From Hyphomonadaceae bacterium (GTDB lineage Bacteria > Pseudomonadota > Alphaproteobacteria > Caulobacterales > Hyphomonadaceae), in contig JAUYPV010000148.1 of assembly GCA_030697555.1 (NCBI GenBank), positions 1-64,000 on the forward strand: 64,000 nucleotides of DNA, written 5' to 3'. The notes beneath the pieces are model-generated. The model had not been told where the DNA came from. It was given only the letters and a program-made list of their open reading frames with translations, and made no database searches. Positions 57,281 through 64,000 of this stretch are shown here, piece by piece (position 1 is the first letter of the stretch; every line of letters begins with the position of its first letter). Both the position numbers and the translations under genes were made by a program.

Positions 57281-58196
57281 CCTTGGCCGATGCGGATTTC
57301 GGTTTCTCGGCAACCGCTGGCGCCTTGGACCGGTCATAAGCAGCAAGACCGGGCTTATAGCTTTTCTCGTCGATGAACTGGCGGATGCCTTCCTTCCGGC
57401 CGTCCGTGTCGTCGTGGAAGTTTGCGGCCTCCTGGGCGCGCACGAGATAGTCCTCCGCGTTGTCGTAGGTCATCTCCTTGACCCGCCGCACCGCGTCCTT
57501 GGCGGCCTTCAGTATGATCGGGTTCTTCTTGAGGAGAATGCCGGCGAGTTCGACTACGCGCGCTTCGAGCCGCTCAAGCGGTACGGACTCATTCACGAGT
57601 CGCAGCTTCGCCGCGGTCTGTCCGTCCATCATCTCGCCGGTCAGCGAATAATACATCGCGTCGCGCAAGCTCATCAGGTCGACTGCGACCTTTGTGGCCC
57701 CGCCGCCCGGCAGGATCCCCCAGTTGATTTCTGACAGGCCGAATTTCGCTTCGTCCGCGCAAATGGCGAGGTCGCAGGCAAACAGCGGGGCGAACCCTCC
57801 GCCGAAGCACCAGCCGTTCACCATCGCGATGGTCGGCTTCTGGTACCAGCGCAGCCGGCGCCACCAGCTATAAGCCTCGCGCTGCGATTTGCGCACGGCT
57901 CCCAGGCCCTGATTCTCCGTTTCGCGGAAGTATTCCTTGAGATCCATGCCGGCAGACCAGGCGCTGCCTTCGCCTCCGAGCACGAGCACGCCGACATCCT
58001 CGCGAAACTCCAGTTCGTCGAGCACCTCCAGCATACGCCGGTTGACCTTCGGGCTCATCGCATTGCGCTTGTCGGGGCGATTGAAAAATACCCATGCGAC
58101 GCCATTGGCGACCTTGAAGGAAACGACGTCGCCGGCGCTCTCCTCCGGCTCCTGGCGTTCGGAACCGCCATCGGTCTTCATGCTGCTCAACGGCAT
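57264..58196 (-). CDS. ferB: Feruloyl-CoA (hydroxycinnamoyl-CoA) hydratase/lyase
   Basis: An approximately 310-residue crotonase-fold enzyme that hydrates feruloyl-CoA and splits it to vanillin and acetyl-CoA. It closely follows characterised hydroxycinnamoyl-CoA hydratase/lyases: FNRPDKRNAMSP, WSAGMDLKEYFRE, KPTIAMVNGWCFGGGF, ACDLAICADEAKFGLSEINWG (catalytic-type E156) and DEKSYKPGLAAYDR. The start is uncertain: the ATG at 58196 abuts GAAGGAG with no spacing, while an ATG at 58181 is 15 bases away from it. An alanine/lysine-rich tail of about 20 residues is extra. It is convergent with vanillin dehydrogenase and divergent from the transporter. Confidence 0.9.
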   Translation of the reverse strand: MPLSSMKTDGGSERQEPEESAGDVVSFKVANGVAWVFFNRPDKRNAMSPKVNRRMLEVLDELEFREDVGVLVLGGEGSAWSAGMDLKEYFRETENQGLGAVRKSQREAYSWWRRLRWYQKPTIAMVNGWCFGGGFAPLFACDLAICADEAKFGLSEINWGILPGGGATKVAVDLMSLRDAMYYSLTGEMMDGQTAAKLRLVNESVPLERLEARVVELAGILLKKNPIILKAAKDAVRRVKEMTYDNAEDYLVRAQEAANFHDDTDGRKEGIRQFIDEKSYKPGLAAYDRSKAPAVAEKPKSASAKARAKV

Positions 58197-58424
58197 CTCC
58201 TTCTCACCGGACCCGCGAACGAATCCGCCTGTCCAAACTGAACTCTGGTCTTGCACGCGACCCGACAGGCCGGTTGCGTGTCGCCTCGTCTTTCACCCGC
58301 ATGGCCGACTTCGGCGGCGCGGGCAACCGGCATGCGGTCCGTGCGCCGCGAACCTTCGGCCGAAACATCGCTCTCCATCGCCCCCGCGCTCGCAGGACCC
58401 GTTGCGCTCGCTGCGCCTGACAAA

Positions 58425-58439
58425 GATATGACGCATAAT
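58425..58439. promoter_or_regulatory. Regulon palindrome site variant (minus reading ATTAT-GCGTC-ATATC, ferB side)
   Basis: A 4/5 match to the GTTAT half-site, with the C before the second half conserved. It is about 230 bases from ferB, so it is the weakest positional case. Confidence 0.35.
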
Positions 58440-58547
58440 GATTGCATCCCCGGCCAAAAGACAAGCGAATGCTTGTCGCAGGTCTTCCCTTCTATTGGCA
58501 GGGACTCCCCCAGAGAACCACAATAACGTGCCTTGAAGAACCGGAAC

Positions 58548-58562
58548 AATATGATGGATAAC
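58548..58562. promoter_or_regulatory. Regulon palindrome site variant: AATAT-GATGG-ATAAC (transporter side)
   Basis: One perfect half-site; same AATAT variant as the purU/ligM site. It lies 96 bases upstream of the transporter start. Confidence 0.45.
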
Positions 58563-58657
58563 CTTTTAAGCGCTTTCGCCTTGTGTTGGCGCGCAGACGG
58601 GCAGGTTAGGGATACGACCGGACCACAGACGTCCGGACGACTACGGGGAGAAAAGCC

Positions 58658-60046
58658 ATGACGGGAATCGTGGACGCGGCGAGCGGGCGCAGCGCATCGG
58701 GCGCACGCCTCACGATCGCCCTGTGCTTCGGCGTAATGGTTATCGAAGGCTACGATATCCAGGCCCTGGGCGTCGCCGCTCCGGCCTTGGGCAAGGAACT
58801 CGGGCTCGCTCCAGCCGTCCTCGGTCAGGCCTTGTCGGCCGCCAATATCGGCCTGGTCTTCGGCGCCATCGCCGGCGGCTGGCTTGCCGATCTGGTCGGC
58901 CGCAAGCCGGTGCTGATCGGCGCAGTCGCCATATTCGGCGTCTTCACTTTGATGACGATGCAGTCGACCTCCTACGACATGCTGTTCTACGCCCGATTGC
59001 TCACGGGCCTCGGCTTCGGCGCGGCACTTCCCAACGTGATGGCCATCTCGGCCGACCTGTCGGATCCGTCCAAGCGCGGCTCCACCGCCGCCATGATGTT
59101 CTGCGGCATGCCGGTGGGCGGCAGCAGTGTTGCGCTGCTGAGCTGGCTGCAGAGCGGAAGCACCATGGTTCCGCCTTCACTGCAGGTCAGCGCCGACTGG
59201 CGTATGTTGTTCCTGATCGGCGGCGCCATCCCTCTGGTTCTGGCGCCCATCCTCCTGGTCTTCATGAAGGAGACGCAGAAGCCTGCGCGCGAGCCCGCTT
59301 CGCTGGCCAAGGCGCTGCCATGGCTGGCCGCGATTCCTTTCGGCCTGGTCTTCTGGCTCAGCCTCCGGGAACTCGGCGCCCAACCGGGCTTCGCCTCCAT
59401 AGCCGGCATCGCGCCCTGGCTCGGCGGCGTGCTCGGCATCCTCGCGGCCTACATGATCGTCCACCGCGGCCCGCTGTTCGGCGGCAACCGTGCGCTCGCG
59501 TCGGTCTTCCTCTGGGTGATCTTCTTCCCGACGCTGGTCATTCTTTATATGGTTCTCAACTGGCTACCCACTCTGGTGGCTGCCAAGGGTTTCCCGACCG
59601 AGGCCAGCCTCGCTTCGCTCATCTTCAATGCATCGAGCATATTCGGCGCGCTCATTACTGGTCTCTTTGTCGATCGCTTCGGTGTCCGTTGGCCTTTGAC
59701 GCTGTGTTTCGTCGGCCTCATCGGCGTATTGATCGCACTCGGCCAGGCGACCAGCCTCTGGCCGATCCTGATCCTCAGCGGCGGTGTCGGCTTTTTCCTG
59801 CTGGGCGCCAATTACGGCCTCTACGGCGCGGGCGCCGCCTACTATCCAGGCGAGATGCGCGGCCGCGGTTCGGGCGCCGCGGTTGCGTGGGGGCGGCTGG
59901 GCGCGGTCGCCGGTCCCCTCGTCGGCGGTCTGCTGCTACAGAGCGGCGCGGCGCCGGGAGAGGTGGTCTATTCGATGATTCCCTTCGCCGTTGTTGCCGC
60001 CGTGGGCGTTCTCCTGCTTACTTATCTTGCTCGGCAGCAGGCATAA
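58658..60046 (+). CDS. MFS aromatic acid:H+ symporter (AAHS/PcaK-like)
   Basis: A 462-residue 12-helix transporter. The first helix VMVIEGYDIQALGVAAP carries the aspartate typical of aromatic acid/H+ symporters, and the loop between helices 2 and 3 reads GGWLADLVGRKPVLIG, the family's conserved DxxGRK(R) motif. RLLTGLGFGAALPNVMAI follows in helix 4. It should take up ferulate, vanillate, protocatechuate or 4-hydroxybenzoate. It is divergent from ferB with a regulon-type palindrome upstream and a GGGGAG ribosome-binding site. Confidence 0.88.
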   Translation: MTGIVDAASGRSASGARLTIALCFGVMVIEGYDIQALGVAAPALGKELGLAPAVLGQALSAANIGLVFGAIAGGWLADLVGRKPVLIGAVAIFGVFTLMTMQSTSYDMLFYARLLTGLGFGAALPNVMAISADLSDPSKRGSTAAMMFCGMPVGGSSVALLSWLQSGSTMVPPSLQVSADWRMLFLIGGAIPLVLAPILLVFMKETQKPAREPASLAKALPWLAAIPFGLVFWLSLRELGAQPGFASIAGIAPWLGGVLGILAAYMIVHRGPLFGGNRALASVFLWVIFFPTLVILYMVLNWLPTLVAAKGFPTEASLASLIFNASSIFGALITGLFVDRFGVRWPLTLCFVGLIGVLIALGQATSLWPILILSGGVGFFLLGANYGLYGAGAAYYPGEMRGRGSGAAVAWGRLGAVAGPLVGGLLLQSGAAPGEVVYSMIPFAVVAAVGVLLLTYLARQQA

Positions 60047-60309
60047 GAGCGGCTGCCGGGGGCAGAAATGCCCATTACGTTCGCGACGTGAAAGGCGGCC
60101 CGCAGGCAAGTGCAGCTGCGGCATCGCGCCAGTGTGATGCCCTGGCTGTCCTAGAGAAATTGACAATTGCGACCGGCCAATGCCAGTTATAGGTTATAAG
60201 ACATAACGAATTTCCCACGGCGCTCCTCCCCTGCGTCGATCTAACGCCCGTTCCCAATGGAATCGTTGGGCATCGGCGCGTTTGAGTCCGAGCAAGCAAC
60301 AGGGCCCGC
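60047..60309. other. Control region of module C
   Basis: Between the transporter and the module C DUF1592 gene. It holds TTGACA at 60160-60165, an additional GTTAT at 60186-60190 and the perfect palindrome at 60193-60207. Nothing else is recognised. Confidence 0.45.
60193..60207. promoter_or_regulatory. Regulon palindrome site: GTTAT-AAGAC-ATAAC (perfect, module C)
   Basis: A perfect 5+5 dyad 103 bases upstream of the DUF1592 gene; a third GTTAT half-site lies just before it. Confidence 0.6.
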
Positions 60310-62742
60310 ATGAAATCATCGGTCCAGTTTATCGCCATGGGCGGCGCAGCGGTCGCCCTCCTGGGTCTGGTTGCGCTAGTTCCCGCCAGCGAGAGCCAGA
60401 CGACGCTGCCCGGGTCCGCCCCGCAGCGTTACCAGCAGCTCGTCAACACCTACTGCGTCACTTGCCACAACAAGACCGCGGCTGTGGCGGGACTCTCCCT
60501 CGACGCGCTCGATATGAATGATTTTTCGAAGCACGCTGAAGAGTGGGAAAAGGCCGTGCGCAAGGTGCGCACCGGAATGATGCCGCCGGCCGGCATGCCA
60601 AGGCCCGATCGCGCCACGCTCGATGCATTCGCCGAGTATCTCGAAGGCGGTCTCGACAAGGCCGCGGCCAGGGCGCCCAATCCCGGTGCGCCGTCGCTTC
60701 ATCGCCTCAACCGCACCGAATACGCCAACACCATCCACGATCTGCTGGCCTATGACGCCGATGTCGCCACGCTGCTTCCGGCCGACGATGCGGCGGGCGG
60801 GTTCGACAACATAGCTGATGCACTCTCTGTCTCGCCCGCGCTGATCCAGGGCTATGTCGCCGCCGCAATGAAGATCAGCCGCGCGGCGGTCGGCGACCGG
60901 ACGATGCTTCCGACCCGGGTGAACCATCCCGCGCCATCGGGCCTGGACCAGAGCGGGCACATCGAGGGCCTTCCGCTCGGCACGCGTGGCGGGTTCGTGT
61001 TCACCCACACTTTCCCGCTCGATGCGGAGTATGAATTCCAGATCGCAGGCGGCGGCAGGGGAACTGCACCCGCCGGCGCCGGAGCGCTGCCGGGAGGAGA
61101 AGGCCCCCCCGGCGGAGGCGGCGCCCGCCCCGCGGCCGGAGGAGCCGGTCGCGGCGGGCCTGCCGGCCCGGGCGGTCCCGGCGCCGCAGCCGGCGGCGGA
61201 GCGATCACCGTCATCACGATGGATGGCAAGCCGGTCGACGTCGTAAGCGCCCGCAGCTTCAAGCTGCGGGTTCCCGCCGGTCCTCATACCTTTGCCGTTG
61301 CGGTGCTCGACAAGAGTCGCTCGGCCGGCGTGGACGATCTTCATTCCACGCCTTCGCGCTCTGTCGGCATCTCGGGCGCTTTGATCATCGGCCCCAACAA
61401 TCCGACGGCGGCGGGCGACACGCCGAGCCGCCGCAAGATCTTCGTCTGCTATCCCAAATCGGAGCGGGAAGAGGCGCCCTGCGCGCGCAAGCTGCTCACC
61501 AATCTGGCGACCCAGGCCTTCCGCCGTCCGGTGACGGACAAGGACCCTTCCATCAAGACGCTGATGGAGTTTTTCGCGAAAGGCCGGAGCGAAGGCGATT
61601 TCGAGGACGGCGTGCAGCAGGCCCTGGCGCGGTTGCTCGTCGACCCGCGTTTCGTCTTCCGGTTCGAGGAAGAGCCGGCCAGTCTTGCGCCGGGCGCCGT
61701 CTACAGGATCTCCGACCTCGAACTCGCCTCGCGGCTCTCCTTCTTCCTCTGGAGCACGATCCCCGATTCCCAGCTGATCGACGTCGCCTCCAGGAACAAG
61801 CTGCACGAGCCGAAGGTTCTTGAAGCTCAAGTCAAGCGCATGTTGGCCGACCCACGCGCCGACGCGCTGACCAGCAATTTTGCCGGCCAGTGGCTGCGTC
61901 TACGCGACCTCGACAGCGTGAAACCCGATACGCGGGCGTGGGACGGCAATCTGAGGGACGCGTTCCGGCGAGAAACCGAAATGCTGTTCTCGACGATCAT
62001 GCGCGAGGACCGCAGCATCATCGATCTGATCGATGCCGACTACACCTTCGTCGACGAGCGCTTAGCGAAGCACTACGGCATTCCCGGCATCCGCGGCAGC
62101 TATGTGCGGCGCGTAAGTCTCGCGGCCGACAGTCCACGGCGTGGCATCCTCGGCCAGGGCAGCTTCCTCACGACGAGTTCGGTCGCTAACCGGACGTCGC
62201 CCGTCGTTCGCGGCAAGTGGGTGCTCGAGAATCTGCTCGCAGCCCCGCCGCCGCATCCGCCGCCAGGCGTGGAGAGCAATCTCGACGCCAAGGACGCCAA
62301 GCTTCCGGATTCTCTTCGCGAGCGCCTGGAGCTGCACCGCAAGAATCCCGTGTGCGCCTCCTGCCATACCATCATGGATCCGATCGGCCTGTCGCTTGAG
62401 CCGTTCGATCTCGTCGGCGCCTGGCGCACAGAGGACCACGGCAAGCCGATCGACGCCTCAGGTGTGATGGTCGACGGCGCGAAGCTCGCCGGGCCCAGCG
62501 ACCTGCGCAAGGCGTTGCTCGATCGCAAGGACGCCTTCGTCACGGCCGCCGCCGAGAAGCTGCTCGGCTATGCGGTCGGTCGCAGCACTGGCTATTCCGA
62601 CATGCCTGCGGTGCGCAGGATCGCCGCAGGCGCCAAGCAGAACCAGTACAGGTTCTCATCCCTGGTGCTGGGAGTCGTGACCAGCGAACCGTTCCAGATG
62701 CGGGTCAAGCAGGCGTCCGCGCCGGCAAGAGAAAAAGAATAA
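60310..62742 (+). CDS. DUF1592-family periplasmic cytochrome-like protein (module C)
   Basis: An 810-residue protein with the same domain series as modules A and B but much more diverged. The signal peptide is likely cleaved near PASESQ; heme motifs are CVTCH (49-53) and CASCH (682-686, followed by TIMDPIGLSLEPFD). A glycine/proline/alanine-rich insertion occupies about residues 246-298, inside the region that differs among copies. It begins a + strand module and is followed after 14 bases by a VOC protein rather than an MBL or ankyrin protein. The function is unknown. Confidence 0.85.
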   Translation: MKSSVQFIAMGGAAVALLGLVALVPASESQTTLPGSAPQRYQQLVNTYCVTCHNKTAAVAGLSLDALDMNDFSKHAEEWEKAVRKVRTGMMPPAGMPRPDRATLDAFAEYLEGGLDKAAARAPNPGAPSLHRLNRTEYANTIHDLLAYDADVATLLPADDAAGGFDNIADALSVSPALIQGYVAAAMKISRAAVGDRTMLPTRVNHPAPSGLDQSGHIEGLPLGTRGGFVFTHTFPLDAEYEFQIAGGGRGTAPAGAGALPGGEGPPGGGGARPAAGGAGRGGPAGPGGPGAAAGGGAITVITMDGKPVDVVSARSFKLRVPAGPHTFAVAVLDKSRSAGVDDLHSTPSRSVGISGALIIGPNNPTAAGDTPSRRKIFVCYPKSEREEAPCARKLLTNLATQAFRRPVTDKDPSIKTLMEFFAKGRSEGDFEDGVQQALARLLVDPRFVFRFEEEPASLAPGAVYRISDLELASRLSFFLWSTIPDSQLIDVASRNKLHEPKVLEAQVKRMLADPRADALTSNFAGQWLRLRDLDSVKPDTRAWDGNLRDAFRRETEMLFSTIMREDRSIIDLIDADYTFVDERLAKHYGIPGIRGSYVRRVSLAADSPRRGILGQGSFLTTSSVANRTSPVVRGKWVLENLLAAPPPHPPPGVESNLDAKDAKLPDSLRERLELHRKNPVCASCHTIMDPIGLSLEPFDLVGAWRTEDHGKPIDASGVMVDGAKLAGPSDLRKALLDRKDAFVTAAAEKLLGYAVGRSTGYSDMPAVRRIAAGAKQNQYRFSSLVLGVVTSEPFQMRVKQASAPAREKE

Positions 62743-62756
62743 GAGGGGCAGGGAAC

Positions 62757-63698
62757 ATGACTCGACGCACGGGGAAACATCGGGGCGAAGCGGCGGAGAT
62801 ACTGACGCGCCGGACAGTGGTTGCCGGGATCGGCGCCGCAGTTCCGCTGTTCGCCGGCGCCGCCTGGGCTCAGCAGACCCCACCGGGCGGCGGTCCACCC
62901 ACGACCGGCGGTCCGCCGCGGGGCCGGCCAGCAGGTCCGCCTCCCACCGCGGCGGAAAAGGCTGCCGCCCTGCCGCTGAAGAGCGACGGCCTCGAGCATT
63001 TCGGGATGATCGTTCCCGATGTCAGCGTCGCGGCGAAATTCTACTCCAAGGTCTTCAATCCCACCGGACTCCACAAAGAGAAGCAGGGCGACCTTCGCTA
63101 CTATGTGACGCTGGGCGAGCGCGGCTACATCGCCATGGGCACGCGCGCGGTCTACCCGCCCCCTTTCATGGACCATTTCTGCGCGACGGTTCTGGACTAC
63201 AAACCCGCTGCTGTATCGGCGCGCCTCGTCGACGAGAAAATCCCGGCCGGACGGGTCGGCATCCTCCCCGATCCCAACGGCATCGGCCTGCAACTTCTAG
63301 GCGCCCCCGGCGGCCTCGCGGGTTCGATCGAGCCGGCTTCGCGCATCGTCAATGGCGAGGCGCTGGTGAAGCCGCGCGGGCTCGACTCGATCTTCCTGCA
63401 GGTAACCGACTTCGATAAATCGCTGGCCTATTACCGCATGTTCTTTGGCAAGGAAGCGACGCTCGCCGCCGATAAAGCCACGTGGAAAATCGCCGACACC
63501 ACACTCTACATCTACAAAGGATCGGCAACCGAGCCGGCGCGGTTCGACTATTTCGGCGTCAGGGTTGAGGCGTTCGACCAGAAGGCTCTCGAAACGGAGC
63601 TGCGGCTGCTCGGCGCCACGCTCGTCCCCGACGCAGGCGACGGCTTCATGCGCTTCCGCGACCCGTACGGGCTCGGATGTGCGCTGCGGAAAGTATAG
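62757..63698 (+). CDS. Tat-exported VOC-superfamily (glyoxalase/extradiol-like) protein
   Basis: A 313-residue protein with a twin-arginine signal (LTRRTVVAGIGAAVPLFAG, cleavage near GAAWAQ), a proline/glycine-rich linker, and two VOC (beta-alpha-beta-beta-beta) units: LEHFGMIVPDVSVAAKFYSK...DHFCATVLD and LDSIFLQVTDFDKSLAYYRM...DGFMRFRDPYGLG. The family includes glyoxalases, ring-cleaving dioxygenases and resistance proteins, usually cytoplasmic; export is unusual. Candidate metal ligands (histidines and glutamates at strand starts) are incomplete, so enzymatic activity is uncertain. It lies between the DUF1592 and DUF1552 genes of module C. Confidence 0.75.
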   Translation: MTRRTGKHRGEAAEILTRRTVVAGIGAAVPLFAGAAWAQQTPPGGGPPTTGGPPRGRPAGPPPTAAEKAAALPLKSDGLEHFGMIVPDVSVAAKFYSKVFNPTGLHKEKQGDLRYYVTLGERGYIAMGTRAVYPPPFMDHFCATVLDYKPAAVSARLVDEKIPAGRVGILPDPNGIGLQLLGAPGGLAGSIEPASRIVNGEALVKPRGLDSIFLQVTDFDKSLAYYRMFFGKEATLAADKATWKIADTTLYIYKGSATEPARFDYFGVRVEAFDQKALETELRLLGATLVPDAGDGFMRFRDPYGLGCALRKV

Positions 63699-63763
63699 GC
63701 CGCCGGCGCCTGGACGCACCGCTGGCGGACTGGACGACACGACAGGATCGAAGGGATGAGGCC

Positions 63764-64000
63764 ATGACGTACATTCGCAAGAGGCATCTTTCCCGGCGCA
63801 TGATGCTCCGTGGCGCCGGCGCTGCGATCGCTCTGCCGCTCCTCGACGCGATGGTTCCGGCGGCGACCGCGCAGGCGAAGACCGCTGCAGCGGCCAAACC
63901 TCGGCTTGCCGCGATCTACATCCCCCACGGCGCCGTCATGGACAAGTGGACGCCCACGACCGAAGGGACTGGCTTCAAGCTGCCGGCCACGCTTGAGCAG
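63764..64000 (+). CDS. DUF1552 family Tat-exported protein (module C), cut by window end
   Basis: The first 79 residues of a third DUF1552 protein, starting MTYIRKRHLSRRMMLRGAGA: a twin-arginine signal aligned with the copies at 13137 and 22162, then LAAIYIPHGAVMDKWTPT. It is preceded by GGGATGAGG. The frame is open at the window edge. It follows the VOC gene by 65 bases, so DUF1592-VOC-DUF1552 is the order of module C. Confidence 0.85.
   Translation, partial: MTYIRKRHLSRRMMLRGAGAAIALPLLDAMVPAATAQAKTAAAAKPRLAAIYIPHGAVMDKWTPTTEGTGFKLPATLEQ

Larger units (their letters stand above)
58197..58657. other. Divergent control region between ferB and the aromatic transporter
   Basis: 461 bases without a supported gene. 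It holds two variants of the regulon palindrome (58425 and 58548), one nearer each divergent gene, and an AT-rich patch 58500-58580 likely to contain the transporter promoter. Confidence 0.5.

Overview
The window is a GC-rich (by eye about 64 %) bacterial chromosome segment. The lig-type protocatechuate 4,5-cleavage genes, a tetrahydrofolate-dependent O-demethylase, a TonB-dependent receptor and many Tat-exported proteins point to an alphaproteobacterium, most like Sphingomonadales, Caulobacterales or Micropepsales. Genus cannot be fixed from the sequence. I saw no tRNA, rRNA, CRISPR array or intact insertion sequence.

Layout. (1) 1-7.9 kb, minus strand: the start of an ArsR-type regulator, then a tightly overlapping operon for a membrane complex of the hydrogenase-4/complex I family (B, C, E, F, large and small subunits). 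Its large subunit lacks the nickel-iron cysteines, so it is an Ehr-type, hydrogenase-related complex. A short XRE regulator precedes it. (2) 7.9-9.6 kb: a spermidine-synthase-like protein, a paralogous XRE regulator and a tolC remnant. (3) 9.6-25.7 kb: two facing copies (A on plus, B on minus) of a periplasmic module: MBL-fold protein, DUF1592 cytochrome, DUF1552 protein and secreted ankyrin protein. A PQQ dehydrogenase with a cytochrome tail and a putative DNA-binding protein lie between them. (4) 25.8-31.3 kb, minus: Rieske oxygenase alpha/beta, SnoaL-like proteins, aldehyde dehydrogenase and 5-carboxyvanillate decarboxylase (LigW). (5) 31.5-40.7 kb: TonB receptor, IclR regulator, and an operon of two DUF3237 proteins, a CocE-type hydrolase, an MFS transporter and a lignostilbene-type dioxygenase. 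(6) 40.7-44.1 kb: PurU, LigM and MetF. (7) 44.1-53.2 kb, minus: ligK-ligU-DUF1932-ligJ-ligI-ligA-ligB-ligC-aldo/keto reductase, with pobA upstream. (8) 53.5-60 kb: feruloyl-CoA synthetase, MarR regulator (FerC-like), vanillin dehydrogenase, feruloyl-CoA hydratase/lyase and an aromatic acid transporter. (9) 60.3-64 kb: a third DUF1592/DUF1552 module (C) with a Tat-exported VOC protein, cut by the window end.

How it fits together. The genes describe funnelling of lignin-derived aromatics. Ferulate becomes vanillin (FerA, FerB), then vanillate (vanillin dehydrogenase), then protocatechuate (LigM). 4-Hydroxybenzoate enters through PobA and 5-carboxyvanillate through LigW. Protocatechuate is opened by LigAB and taken to pyruvate and oxaloacetate by LigC, LigI, LigU, LigJ and LigK. 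MetF and PurU handle the methyl group. The stilbene dioxygenase could feed vanillin and 5-formylferulate into the same route.

The most interesting signal is a 15-bp palindrome, GTTAT-N5-ATAAC and close variants, seen at eleven places. Each lies in a gap before a transcription unit: all three DUF1592/DUF1552 modules, the TonB receptor, the stilbene operon, purU/ligM, the lig operon, ferA, ferC/vanillin dehydrogenase, ferB and the transporter. It suggests one regulon joining aromatic catabolism to the uncharacterised periplasmic cytochrome modules.
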